DNA from: Trichostrongylus colubriformis
Lineage: Eukaryota > Nematoda > Chromadorea > Rhabditida > Trichostrongylidae
Direction of reading: 5' to 3'
DNA length: 64,000 bases
Assembly (NCBI GenBank): GCA_963978905.1
Contig: OZ022256.1
Location: 42,208,001-42,272,000, forward strand
The notes below the pieces were generated by a model, which was not told the origin of the DNA, searched no databases, and saw only the letters and a list, made by a program, of their open reading frames with translations. This document shows positions 1 to 11,101 of this stretch, piece after piece. Position 1 is the first letter of the stretch. Each line of letters starts with the position of its first letter. Position numbers and translations under genes: made by a program.

Positions 1-441
1 TGCACTCTCTCTGGCCCTTTCCGGTCACTGCCGACATGGCCGTTCAGGTCCCCCGCTACGGTGAGATAGTCATTTCTCGGCACTGCCTTTATGGCTTCAT
101 CGAGGTTCAGAAAGAACTGGTCTTTTTCGAATTCGGGGGTCAGCTTGGGGTGCGTACACTGTCATTATTGTCCAGTAACTCTCCTTTGTGTCTATTCTTA
201 CAGCCATGATACGGTCGCTTATCCTATCCACTGCAGAGACACAGTCCTTGAGGGACTCTGCTACGGCTTTGGCTACGCCGTTCCGTTTAGTGTCCCCTCC
301 ATTGTAGAAGAGTTTGACACCGTCACCGATCTCCCTTGCTTTAGCCCCTTTCCAGCGAATTTCCTGGAGGCATAGGACTTGAATGTTCCTGCGCTTCATC
401 AGGTCAGCCTCTTCCTGGAACTTACCGGTCAGCGACCCCAC
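1..441 (-). pseudogene. RTE-like non-LTR retrotransposon endonuclease, fragment
   Basis: Read on the minus strand, this encodes an endonuclease/exonuclease/phosphatase domain like those of nematode RTE-type retrotransposons (often named craniofacial development protein 2-like). Visible motifs are NVGSLTGKF, VLCLQEIRWKG (the catalytic E region) and MTVYAPQA, and in another frame VAGDLNGHVGSDRKG (the N/H catalytic region). The frame breaks near 110-140: YAPQAD and the following EFEKDQFFLNLDEA segment lie in different frames, implying an indel. The 5' side near 440-500 also needs a frame change. The element continues beyond the window start, so its reverse transcriptase would lie outside. It is a decayed copy. 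Family placement is from memory of the motif set. Confidence 0.8.
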
Positions 442-691
442 ATTAAGAGCCCTGATTCGAACTTCTTTGGCCGAGGTCGTTCATCGCTCAGTAGCCTTCG
501 CGTACTGACCACAGAACTCGGGCGAGGGTTCTGCGCGCCACTTCCGGGTGACGTCCTAGCATTATGACTGATTCTTTTAACAACTTTGGACGTGTTTGTT
601 GTGACATGGTTTTTCCAACAGTGGCCTGTCAACCTGGGCCTGACGCTGAATAACGTCACCATTTTTTCAATTTCTCGCAAGGCATGGTTTT

Positions 692-773
692 GTGCCTCGG
701 CGGGGATCGAACCCAGTGGTCTTGAATGTGCAGACGTAAGCCTACTCTCTCAACACTCGTCTATCCCTGCGAT
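692..773 (-). pseudogene. tRNA-like sequence (degenerate tRNA or tRNA-derived SINE)
   Basis: On the minus strand there is an A-box-like stretch (TAGACGAGTGTTGAGAG) and a clear B-box (GGTTCGATCCC) at plausible spacing. The acceptor arms GCAGGGA and CCGAGGC do not pair, so this is unlikely to be a functional tRNA. The D-arm resembles Ser/Leu-type tRNAs, but no anticodon can be assigned safely. Confidence 0.35.
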
Positions 774-799
774 TTCATCGCAGTCATGTGGGGTGATTT

Positions 800-2740
800 A
801 ATACACTCTGCTTCTCAGACAGATGTTCCTCGACGCGCCTAAGTCGTACTTTCTATTTCCCCCACCGTACGTGCTATTACAAGCCCTACAGTGCACCAAC
901 TTTTTCACAACCTCCTGGTTTCTCGTATGGACAAGTTATGCAGCTTTGTGTCGGACACTGCCTATCCTACAGTCTGTTGTGAACAAGTTGACGTTTAATG
1001 ACGTTATCAGAGATATTCATTAACACAGCATCATCTTGTAGCTGTGCTCGTACACTAGTGCGGTGTATCGCATTGTATGACCCTTTCGAAGATGAGCGGA
1101 AGGCGGTGCTATCGCAAAGAGGGGCATCTTAGAAAAAGCTGGGTGCTACTGGAGTTAGGGGGGACACTGGACAAAAGCATAGTCGCGTCCACTATCTGCT
1201 TATAGGCACTCTCAGTGTTATTTTATGCCTTGATATAGCTAACTAGCTGAGAAAACGATTGAATTATTATTTGCCATTGAAATATAATAAAAAATTCGCT
1301 TCACTAAAGAACCACTTACGCGTATTCGTCTAAGCCTAGGAAAAGGGAATCTCTTCTCCCTAGGCTCAGGCTAGCATAAGATGAGAAGAAACAGATTTGC
1401 TTCCTCAGAATCATTCCTATGCAGAACTCGAACCTCAATCGGCTCGCGCTATGACTTCTCTGCGTTCTAACCATAGCTTTAGAAACGCAGAGCTTAGTGC
1501 ACTGGCCACCGAACCCCAGTTGCACCGAAAGCAGCACATCTAAGCATTTTGCAGGGATCTTTAAAGGGTCTCTGCACACTCAAATGTATATTTGTATAAG
1601 CTTCGTGAAAGAAAAGACGGGGTTCCCCTTCATCCTTGGCTTGGATGGAATAGTGTTCGTAGTTAGATGCCCCTCTCATTGCGATAGCACTCGGAAGGCT
1701 TAAAGTAACACCTCTCGGGTTCACATTAGTGGTTCTTGGCGAGCGTAATCGAGGAGACCAGTATAGCAGATTTTCCGTTTCTCCTAGTGATGTGCACAAT
1801 TCTTGCACCTGCACTACTCGTACAATCGTGACGAGATCAGAAGGCGAGGGAAAGTTGTCAACGCTTGAAACATTGAGCCATATCCATGCAATGGGGTGCC
1901 GGCGGAAGGGCAGACTGCATCCTCTATGCATCTCCGTCCGTGCCACTCTGCCTCGCTGCATGTGGATATAGACACGCCTTGCTGCCGCCATTTCGCAGCG
2001 GCTGAAGTGCATATAAAAACACTAGGAGGGAAGTGCATATAAAAACTTGGAGGAGAGACCTCCAGGTCTCTTATATGCAAGAGAAGGTCTCACACGACGT
2101 GAAGTGTTCACCCGGTTGCTTCCAGTGCTGCGCCTATTTGTTGGATTCTTCCCAAATTCTTATAGCACTCATACTGTCTTCATTTGCAGATGCAGGAGGC
2201 CTCAAGAGTTCCGCATCTCCGCGCTCGTCAATGAGCGGAAGGTCTAGAAAGGTTCCTAAAAAATCACATCGTTTCTGCTGCTTCAATAATTTATCGTCGT
2301 TGTGATGTGTATGTTTTAAAATACTTGATATTTCAAGAGTTATTATTTCAGAAATGCTTTACGATTCTTCTCGTGGCCCTGGTGATCGTGATTGTATTCT
2401 TGCTCATTGCTGTGACTTTCACTGTGGTTGTCTTTATGCATGTTATCAGTGTGCTCAGCTTTATTCCACAGCTACTCCCCTACGATTGCTAGTCTGGGCA
2501 CGAAGAGTGATGTATTCTACTGCAGTCCTTCATTACGAACGAGTATTTGCCGTACTAATTTTCAAACAATGTGAATAAAGTCGTAGCCCAATATCTTTTA
2601 AGTCCATCGTACAAACCCACATCTATTACCCTTTAAAAACGTCGTGTTTAAGAAATACTCACCTGAGTGAGGTTATGGACGATAGTGATCCATCAATCTC
2701 AATGTGGCATTCTCAGGAAAGAGAAAGAATGAGTCATGGC
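800..2740. other. no gene recognised
   Basis: Short frames occur on both strands but none has recognisable motifs or matched splice sites. The only structure seen is a short direct repeat, GTGCATATAAAAAC, at about 2008 and 2034. Confidence 0.5.
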
Positions 2741-2746
2741 AGTCTT

Positions 2747-3303
2747 TTAAAGGCAGCATTAGGGGAAAGTCGGACGAAAAGTAAAAGCAGTAGTGCATAT
2801 GAAAGTCGAGATGCCTAGTAACAGGACAGTGGGGAAAAAACGGATGGAAATGGCCGAAAACCCGAGAAATAGGACCCCCTTCCCACCGTTGGTTCTAGGC
2901 GCGGACGACCTCTCCGTCAAGAGGCTGGTAGTCTGATCTAGTTTTCCATGGCATGTTGCTAAGTAAACACAAGGGAATGTTTGGAAATTCGACAGCATCT
3001 ACTTTTTGGAGTGAGCTTCAGGCTAACACTGCGAAAGCGCGCCGCAAAACCTTCGATCCTGCCGCATCTCCTTGACCGCTCCCACCCCAGTCAATCGGGA
3101 ATTACGTCATCGGGAGGCGGGGCCGCTGTGTCCAAGAGGTGGAACCGCCGCATGGTTGCGGCGTTTTGCAGCCTTTTTACAGCTCGGAAGGGCGCTTTTT
3201 CACCGGGATTTCGCCACAGGTAGCCTTCTTAGGCCCAGGACTACCATGTGAGTGACTTCTGGTAGGGATTTCTCCATTACCGCATTACCCCTAATGCTGT
3301 TAA
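2747..3303 (+). repeat. MITE family A copy, TTAA-bounded
   Basis: The left end reads TTAAAGGCAGCATTAGGGG and the right end is its approximate reverse complement (CCCCTAATGCTGTTAA), giving terminal inverted repeats with TTAA at both edges. The interior matches 44240-44783 in reverse orientation over most of its length, including GGTGGGAAGGGGTCCTATTT on that copy. No transposase is encoded, so this is a non-autonomous element, possibly mobilised by a piggyBac-type (TTAA) enzyme. Confidence 0.8.
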
Positions 3304-3339
3304 ATCAAGTGAGGCTTGGAATTCTTCATAAGATATTCC

Positions 3340-3470
3340 TTCAAAGCACCGAATGATGTTTAATTCACCAATTCCGTGGTGTCGTAGCCCATCAATCGAT
3401 GTCAACTGAAATAATCACCCTTGCAAGAAAGCCAAGCGGTCGTTGAGCCAAATCATTGAGCGAATAGACT
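3340..3470. repeat. dispersed repeat shared with 6051-6176
   Basis: The segment containing TTCACCAATTCCGTGGTG, GTAGCCCATCAATCGA and CCTTGCAAGAAAGCCAAGC recurs at 6065-6176, where it lies next to a tRNA-like sequence. No tRNA-like head is visible in this copy. It may be the body of a tRNA-linked SINE-like repeat. Confidence 0.6.
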
Positions 3471-3824
3471 AGTGGCAGCAGCGTTTTGTGTTTACGCTCG
3501 GTTTCGATCAAAACTATTGTCATTCGCGCGGAGGATGGTAATTTTTGATGGTACGCGCCGGTTCATCACTACAGTCACCAGAGCACTCCCGAGTGTCGAA
3601 GAAAATAGCCAGTTGAACGTCCCTTCTACGGCGCCCAGATACGACTCCCCTTTTTTTGATCTCTACAATACCAGAAACTGTTGCCGGATTGCATAGTTGC
3701 GATGTGTTTTATTGCTATATATCTTTCCGTAGGCGAAAAGATACTTATTTTGAATTTTTTTCACGCGATTTGCGGTGAAATACCCTTTGTTTCTCATCCG
3801 CCTCTTGAAGCTTATCGCTGACCT

Positions 3825-3895
3825 TTAAAAGTACGACCCACGCCCTTCCTATTCGGTCAAATACGACCCCTTGTCGAGGAATCCTCGACTCTCGG
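3825..3895. repeat. short dispersed TACGACCCC repeat
   Basis: Two TACGACCC boxes about 40 bp apart are followed by the palindrome TCGAGGAATCCTCGA. Similar paired boxes occur near 26477, 46876 and 49029. Confidence 0.5.
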
Positions 3896-4448
3896 TGTAT
3901 CCTGATAGTCACACAAATCCATCGCTCGCATAGGTCGTAAGTTTGAGATTGTTGCACGCTTGTTGCTAAAAGCATTACTGTGTGAACGAAGCCATAGTAT
4001 TCTAAGCATGTCCGCTCCTCAACAGTACCATGCGACGCGCAAGTTGAATCATGCAGCAGGGACTGCTATAAATCATTATTCATCTTTACAAGCCATATTT
4101 AAAGTTTCGTCTAGGAAAGATGAGATTACAAGGAAAATGACCCCTTGAAATACCCTACTCGCAGACATGTTGGACATTCGGGCGACGTCAAGCGGGCCTT
4201 CGGAACATAGCGTTGCCATGAAGGTGGGGGTCAGCATCATAACTGGGGTTACTTTGTCCAACAGCAATAGGAGAAAATTGGGCAGTTGCCGCAAGCCGCA
4301 TTGATGTAGATATTAATAGAGGGTCAGTGCATCAAAAGCTAGTGCGTGGGATTTGCATGCTAATTCCATGTAAAATGACCACCAGCAGGCCATCACACGG
4401 TACTGTGTGCATCAGATTAATGTATTGTGGAGTTAACCACTACTGCCT

Positions 4449-4898
4449 TTAAGGCACACCACGCGATAATCCCATTAGTGGCTTATTAACTTGGAATAAG
4501 TAGGTCCCTGGATAACTGCTCAGAATGTACCTTTGTTACGGTTGCACGCTGCACCCTCACGGAGTTGTGTCTGCTCGAACACAACCGAGCAACGCCCACC
4601 CAACCAAGTCACACCTCAGACGAACCGTGGCAATCACGTGGAAGAGGAATTGCAATAAGGGAAGATAATTCAGGGAACAGCCAATTCGACAATGAAAGCA
4701 GCTTTCACATAAGAAACTGTTTGTTAAAGCCCAGGTGTGATTTGATTGGGTGGGCGCGGCTCGGTTGTGTTAAGCAGGCAAAACACCTTGAGCGTGCATC
4801 GTGCAGCCGTAACAAACTTGCGGTCTGAGCAGTAATCGAAGGGCCTACTTGCTCCTAGAAAGTCGACCAGTAGTCTGATTATCACGTGCTGTGCCTTG
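4449..4898. repeat. MITE family B copy
   Basis: Long terminal inverted repeats of about 110 bp: the left arm starts TTAAGGCACACCACGCGATA and the right arm ends ATCACGTGCTGTGCCTT. Inner segments such as GTTACGGTTGCACGCTGCAC are also mirrored. The same family is at 46934-47420. Non-autonomous. Confidence 0.75.
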
Positions 4899-5261
4899 AT
4901 GGGATGGTAGATACCACTTCGTGATACGCGCTGTATCGTGAGTGATTGAGCATTTCCATACACAAGTACTTGTCTTTCCTCAGGAGCTCAGATATTTTAG
5001 CGCTCGAAGCATTTCGAATTTACTGATGAAATGTGCCAATTGCCAGGCTAGTATTGGTTAGCATTGCTCACAGTTCGCGGTTCAGGCGGTCGCGCGATTC
5101 AAGCGTGTCATTCACCTAATAGATACGCATATTATATTTCCCACCTGAATCGCACTATTACCTGAATCACATGATCGGTACTTATCTTTCTCATTCCACC
5201 TGAATCGCGAATTTTGAACAATTCCTTACTGCTGCATAACATCCCACTACATATGCTCTGT

Positions 5262-5390
5262 TAGTATGTGTGTCTGTTTGTGCTTGTATGTATGTGCTTG
5301 TGTGTGCGCGTGTGCGTGCGTGTGTGCGCGTGTGTATGTATGCGTGCGTCTGTGTCTTTCTGTTCTGTTTGTTTGTTTGTCTGTTCGTCG
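5262..5390. repeat. TG-rich microsatellite
   Basis: Imperfect GT/GTAT/GCGTG runs. Long open frames here on both strands are low-complexity artefacts. It sits where the other element L copies also have a (TG)n head (26955-26990 and, inverted, 37085-37120). Confidence 0.85.
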
Positions 5391-5937
5391 AGTAATTCAT
5401 ATCTCACGCGCGGCAGAGCTAGGACCTTGATATTTGCAAATGGTGTGGGGACTAACGGTGTGTGGTCCATCCAGCGGTTGAGAAGATTTGATACGAAGCA
5501 TGTGGCAAAAGTCGCGAAATTCGTCTCGCTTCTCATGTTGACCCTAGAGCGTTGACACTTAGAGGTCTTTTGGAGGTGGGACGGGGACGTTGATGGTGGA
5601 TGAACCAACGTGATAACGGTTGATGAGATTCGATAATAGCATCAGACGGCAGAAGTTCTCTAATTGTTCCGGCTGATAGCAAAATGTTAACAGGTAGCGG
5701 TGGTATGAGAACTTTAATGGCGAATGATCGAAACTGATAACGAGTGATGAAGCTAGGTGAGAGCCATTATCAGTTTGAGGGATAAAATCCGATACCTCGC
5801 TGACTATTACAATACGCTCGCCATAGTTAAAGTTTCTGATGCTCGCTGGCACTGAGTGAGCATATTCAGTTGTTCCTATATCAGCTGCACCGGTGTATCG
5901 ACCACTAATCTGTTTAGTCTTCCAAGCAATGTTTTCA

Positions 5938-6211
5938 GTTACTACAAGGATGCTGAGTTATGGGCAAAAGCTTCGGTGTCGGACGGGACTCGCACCCGCA
6001 CTTCATCCTTTCCGGGGATATGTGCTAATCCATCACACTACCGACACCCCTTCAAAGCTCCTGGTGTTTATTTCACCAATTCCGTGGTGGCGTAGCCCAT
6101 CAATCGAGATGTCAACTGGAATAATCGCCCTTGCAAGGAAGCCAAGCCGTCGCTGAGCCACATCATTGAGCGAATACTGCTTTTGCCCATAACTCAGCAT
6201 CCTTGCAGTAA
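5938..6211. repeat. inverted-repeat-flanked cassette containing a tRNA-like sequence
   Basis: A 34-bp sequence at 5938-5971 (containing AGGATGCTGAGTTATGGGCA) recurs as its reverse complement at 6178-6211 with about one mismatch. Between them lie a tRNA-like sequence (5975-6047) and the dispersed repeat also found at 3340-3470. Confidence 0.75.
5975..6047 (-). tRNA. tRNA-like gene or pseudogene, anticodon loop reads GGA
   Basis: On the minus strand the sequence folds as a cloverleaf: acceptor GTGTCGG/CCGACAC (7 perfect pairs), D-stem GTGT/GCAC, anticodon stem TATCC/GGATG with loop CCGGAAA, and T-arm GCGGG/CCCGT around TGCGAGT. The nominal anticodon is GGA (serine), but the variable loop is short rather than the long arm expected for tRNA-Ser, and position 33 is C instead of the near-universal U. 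B-box GGTGCGAGTCC is present. These oddities favour a tRNA pseudogene or the promoter of a SINE-like element over a working tRNA. Confidence 0.5.
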
Positions 6212-7020
6212 CTTTCGCATCGCGAGCTGCGTCGATAAACAGCAGTTATAAGAAATCAAAATTATCGTAATGCTTTCAGTGTTTTGATACCACATGAATA
6301 ATCAAAATGCAATCCAGATTTCTGATGATGCGAAGCGAGTGGCTCATTTTCTAATGCGGTACTTTAGCACCAACAAAGCATGTCGACCTATAGGCTATAT
6401 AAAATTCCGAGTAGTGGGGCATCTTCAGTAAAATGATAGGAACCTAATGAAGAATGGCAACCGACCAACTAATCTACTACCAGCAATCAGAATTCAAATG
6501 CTCAATGATAAAAATTGCTCATAATCGATATGATCGGATATCAAACTATTAAACGCTAAATCGGAACTCTTAGATAGTGACTCCTACAGCCCAAATGTTA
6601 TATGAACAATGTGTCACCGAATTTCGCTCCTCATCATACCAGTTGCAGTAGAAAGTTAACACCGCGGAATCGTCTGGACTTCATTTCATCATCTGGACCG
6701 AAAAGTAGCAGATGTGATATGCAGTAGTTAATGGCTGTTTATCAGCCAACATAACGCCTAAACACTAAGTGAGCATTCAGCTACTACATAGTATACTTCC
6801 ATATCAGAAGGAACGTTTCGACCACAAAACTATGCAAAATTCCAAATAATGATACTAGATGCTTGTGGAAATCCAGTTGAGTTAACGCTCAGTACTGTGC
6901 TGATCGTCGGATGGAATTATGCGATATAGTCCTTTTTGAAACCAGTAGGCTATTTTGAAATCACATAATCAGATCGAGCGATTTCCACAATACTGTGCGA
7001 TAGCTCGAGTGGTATTTCTA

Positions 7021-7910
7021 TTAGGTTGGTGAAAAAGTCCTGGGACACCAACTTCAAAAAAAAGTTAAAATTCGAAAAAAGGATCCGTGGGTCGATCGAC
7101 GTTACAGATCAATAGCCACACATTCGTAGATAACACTGAACTTATTTCGACTTATTTCGACTTGGGTGTCCCACGAACTGAGCGATTCAGATCGGTCATC
7201 GAGGTTAAGCATCGCTCAGTCTCTCCTCAGTCGATTCCGGATTAAGGACTTTCTGGGAGGGGTCGTTACAGGGGATGAATCCTGGGTCTTCTACGCGAAT
7301 CATAGCAGGAGAGTCCAGTGGTTTCCCTAAGGAGAAGCGGCTCCGACTCAATCGAAGACAGACACCCATCAAGAAAAGGTGATGCTGTGCTGTTGGTGGG
7401 ACTCACAAGGAATGCTTTGCCACGAATTTCTCGAAAGTGGTACCACAGTAACCGCAAGCATCTAGTCTAATCAGCTGCAGAAGTTGAGCGAGGCAATGCA
7501 ACAAAAGCGGCCAGGACGAAACAAAGTTTACTTTCTTCATGACAACGCACGCCCTCATGTTGCAAGAATGTCTCGGGAGAAGTTGGAGGAGCTTGGATGG
7601 GAAGTACTGCCTCACCCTCCGTATTCGCCCGACCTTGCCCCTTCCGATTATCGCCTATTTAGGGCCCTCAAACAAAATCTCAGAGATAAGGAATTCAATG
7701 ATCAAGCTCAACTTGAATCGGAGGTGACGCGCTTCTTCGACTCACAGCCAGCTTCCTTCTGGAGAAAAGGTATTCGTGATCTGGCCAAAAAATGGCAAAG
7801 TGTTATCGAGGCAGAAGGTGATTACTTTGTGATTTGAAATGACGAAGAAATAAATTTTTAAAATTTGAAAGAAAAGTTCTCAGTGTCCCAGGACTTTTTC
7901 ACCAACCTAA
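7021..7910 (+). mobile_element. mariner-like element, internally deleted
   Basis: Terminal inverted repeats begin TTAGGTTGGTGAAAAAGTCC and are flanked by TA dinucleotides (7019-7020 and 7911-7912). The total is 890 bp against about 1.3 kb for intact mariners. The N-terminal DNA-binding region of the transposase is missing. The catalytic part is present but carries stop codons. Confidence 0.93.
7260..7837 (+). pseudogene. mariner transposase, catalytic-domain remnant
   Basis: Reading one frame from about 7260 gives VVTGDESWVFY (first catalytic Asp), then HDNARPHVA (second Asp) and HPPYSPDLAPSDYRLF (third Asp), the DD34D arrangement of mariner transposases, ending FVI-stop at 7837. Two in-frame stops interrupt it: after RRVQWFP and after TVTASI. 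The uninterrupted 3' part is 7484-7837. The helix-turn-helix N-terminus is deleted, so no active enzyme is expected. Confidence 0.9.
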
Positions 7911-8559
7911 TACTATCTTCGTTGGCTGCTATCTACGTTTGGAAGTGTAAATATGTAGTTTGCGGTCGACGCGCCGCCACGACTGATATCGGAGCAGCAG
8001 CGCCCATAGTGGTGGTTCGACCTCCTGAAAGGTAATACCACACCCTTTTGAACGGAACCGCCTGGCGCCCACGCTACAAAAATTTGTGGACTTATCCTTC
8101 TTGGTGGGACGCCTGCGGCTCGTTTGCCAGACGCTTTCCAAGTTAGCATTATTTACGTCTTTTACAAGTTGAATTATATTCCAGTATAAACTTATGGCCA
8201 AATCGGGATGTTACTCAAAAATCTTCTCCACACAGTCAAGATTGGAGCTGGTAGGATTGCTTGGGGCAGATAAAACGAAAAATCGAAACATGGGATTTGT
8301 GGAAAGTTGCTTTCCATCCGATCTTCGCGCTGCACAAGACTTCAAGGATATCCACCACTTGGCTTCAGGCAATCATATCTGCTGCAACGTAGCATAAAGG
8401 CAATTAAAGAACTAGAAATGTGTATTATCAAAATCATTTCTCGAAAATTGACTCATTTCTTAAAAAATGCTTTTTTATAGATAGCAAGGCCGCAAACAGC
8501 AAATCTCCGTTTACAATGTTCGGATAGCTTTTTCGACAAACTCTGATAGAGGTACAGCA

Positions 8560-8950
8560 GCATGGCAGCAGCAGAGCAACTTCAACGCTCGGGCCACTGC
8601 GGTGCTGCTGCTAAAGTGGGCGGAGCCGCTGCAGCACGTGCTGCCATGCTCGCAGCAGTCGCTGCCAGAGTTACTAGTGCCATGGTGTTGCCATCAGCAT
8701 TACAGAATGTATGCTGCCTTCGTTTGTACTGGAACTCTCGCCATCGTCCTGGCTCCGCCCCCCTCCTGCAGCATACACCAGTAGTAAAGTAACAGCACCA
8801 CTGGAACCCTGCGACCTTACTACTCCACTGTCCTGCCGTCACTAGCGCTGGTGGTCTCGCCCCGCTAAGCCCCGCCCCTGACCCCGCCTCTGACCCCGCC
8901 CCTACTGTGTACCCTGCAGCATACACCAGTACCAAAGCATACACCACTAC
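8560..8950. other. GC-rich non-coding segment with short repeats
   Basis: GC-rich DNA with CCCCGCC boxes and GCAGCATACACCAGTA repeated at about 8769 and 8919. The left edge (TAGAGGTACAGC) and right edge (GCTGTACTACTCTA) are roughly inverted, so it may be another MITE. Frames here have skewed composition and no motif. Confidence 0.35.
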
Positions 8951-9084
8951 TGGAATCTTCCAGCTGTACTACTCTAATGTCCTGATGTCATTATCAGCAA
9001 ATACTCATGCACAGTAACGTGCGATGTTTATCCTAATAACATCAATGGAATCAGATTTTCGACCATCTGGTCATACCCGAAAAA

Positions 9085-9615
9085 GGTCAAAATTTTACTT
9101 TTCTCTGGAAACTTGCATATGGGGGTTTTCGAGGGTGCTGATCACGCTGGTGAGCTCGGTTTTGCGCAAAAGTTTCAAATTTCGCGTGTTTTCGACAAAT
9201 ATACCAATTTCGAGGGATTTTGTCTATAGGGACTCCTACAAAGGTTTCCGAGGGCGCTGATCACGCTGGTGAGTTCATTTTTGCGCGAAAGTGTCGAATA
9301 TCGCGCATTTTCGACAAAACAGAACCAATTTTGAGGGATTTTCGTCAAAAAAGTACCGATTTTTAGGAATTTTTGACAAATAAACCAGTTTCGAGGATTT
9401 GACTATAGGGACCCCTACAAAGGTTTCCGAGGGCGCTGATCACGCTGGTGAGCTCAGTTTTGCGCGAAAGTGTCGAATTTCGCGCGTTTTCGACAAATAT
9501 AACAATTTCGGGGGATTTTGATTATAGGGACTCCTACAAAGGTTTCTGAGGGTGCTGTTCACGCTGGCGAACTCGGTTTTGCGTGGTATTAGTTTCCAGA
9601 GAAAAGTTTCAACCA
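9085..9615. repeat. minisatellite bracketed by an inverted repeat
   Basis: Four copies of GCTGATCACGCTGGTGAG (one degenerate) begin at about 9137, 9256, 9435 and 9554, giving spacings of 119, 179 and 119 bp. The longer interval contains an extra block of about 60 bp. ACTTTTCTCTGGAAACT on the left recurs as AGTTTCCAGAGAAAAGT on the right, so the array lies inside an inverted repeat and may be the interior of a MITE. Confidence 0.75.
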
Positions 9616-9864
9616 GTGTCGGGTACTAACAATACACAATACCGGTAATTAGTTCAACATGCATCACTTCACGACATCACAATAATATACAACCGCTATA
9701 CAAGGAGTACATCGAATTATCACTGGGATGGATTGTTAAAGTACTGTGTGTACAAAATGGTTAATATATCCTAAGATACAATGACTACTATCGCCTGGTC
9801 CGTTTTCCAACTCGAAAAAATCATCTAAAATTTAATCCGACGCTCCTCGAATGTATGCAGCGTC

Positions 9865-10020
9865 CTAGAATAAAACCTGCGCCCAGATGCTCACTAGCGA
9901 TCCAAAACCAATGAACAAGAAGATTCCGACGACGAGAAGATTCAATTGGTGATTGCTGATCAATGGCGGAGCTAGATAAATGCATAGAAGCACTCCGAAG
10001 GTGGACCAACTACGGATATT
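9865..10020 (-). CDS. candidate terminal exon of a membrane protein
   Basis: After an acceptor (AAAACAG) at 10021, the minus strand encodes 51 residues in phase 0 ending in a stop. Two hydrophobic stretches are visible: FGVLLCIYLAPPL and LLVVGIFLFIGFGSLVSIWA. The pattern suits the last two membrane segments of a transporter-like protein, but I do not recognise the family and found no convincing upstream exons between 10.05 and 11.1 kb. It could be a chance hydrophobic frame. Confidence 0.35.
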   Translation of the reverse strand, partial: NIRSWSTFGVLLCIYLAPPLISNHQLNLLVVGIFLFIGFGSLVSIWAQVLF

Positions 10021-11101
10021 CTGTTTTAATAATGTTTGAAAAACGGACCAGCGGAACAAACGATTGCAAACAAAAGTCTCGATCAAATCAGATGAGGTGG
10101 CATTAAAGCTGTGAGGTGACTGATTGTGAGTGTGGAAAAGTGTATACAAATTGTGAGTACAGTAAAGAAGACCCGGGGCGTAGAAGACCCGTGTTCACTG
10201 ACCAGAGGGTCCCGCTTGCTCATTTTGGGAACTATCAACACATCGTCGTTTCTAAAACAGATGTTTTTGATATGCCTGAGGAATCATTTGAAAACACCAA
10301 AGTAAATCCTTACAGGGCAGGGCACCAGGCGGTCGTCTGTCAACAGGTATTGTCTAATGTCAGCCCTAAACAATCGAGAATCATTGAAATGTTTACATGT
10401 TGAATTATGTACTATATCTTAAAATTGCTCTACGTTTCTACAAAAAGGGACACCTACATTGCACGCGCTAGGGCGCCTCGCAAAATTGCTCTCCAACACA
10501 AGCGCAGGCCCCTGAGTTGGTGAAACTTTTTAGCCCTTGCCGTATCGTTGTTTCCAAGGGTGAGCCAATAGCTTAAAAATGCTATATGTTATCGAAACGG
10601 CAACCATCTCCAGCCATCACCTTGTCTCACCGAGTGGGATTTTCAATCAAGTGGTCTATCTCACCATCCAGTTCCGGAGCATACAATTTCAAACCTTCAA
10701 GACAACAGCCTGCCAAAAGATGAATTTAGTTATCAACAGGGATATTTTATGGCTGTCTTTTTCACCACAACCAACCTATCAACGTGTCTGCAATATCCTC
10801 TGGAAGATCCTTGAGATTTGGCTTTTTTTGGTATCTACCTGACATTCGGTACGTGTAGTCTTGAATAACCTGTGCAGGATTGCACGCCTAAAGTGATAAG
10901 TACTGGACCAAAGGTTATGGCAATGGTGGCTAGTCCAAGTGGTCTCAAAACTTAACTGAACCAAGTACTGCCTCATGAAATCAACGCATTGAGAAGTGTG
11001 ATCTTCGGGGCGCGCTCGCAACGCGCGTCGCCAGTACGCCATCAATTGATTTAGGTTAGTTGCATGAAAAAAAAGAACATCATTCCTTGTTGTACTACAA
11101 A

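Larger units (their letters stand above)
5230..8200 (+). repeat. element L, diverged copy (composite repeat)
   Basis: A TG-rich head (5262-5390) is followed by a block beginning near GAGTAATTCATATCTC, then roughly two copies of the 147-bp unit found at 27-28.8 kb (GGGACGGGGACGTTGATGGT, GATAACGGTTGATGAGATT). Downstream segments containing CATTTTCTAATGCGGTACT and CTATGCAAAATTCCAAATAA match the other two copies of this repeat. It has been interrupted by a mariner element at 7021 and by the tRNA-containing cassette at 5938. The outer limits are approximate. Confidence 0.6.

Noticed and set aside
1494..2012. 172-codon minus-strand frame
   Set aside because: No recognisable domain, unusual residue composition and overlapping frames on the other strand. 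No splice or promoter evidence.
5191..5608. Three overlapping open frames of 69-115 codons rich in Thr/His/Arg or Val/Cys
   Set aside because: They are translations of the TG-rich microsatellite and have no recognisable motif.
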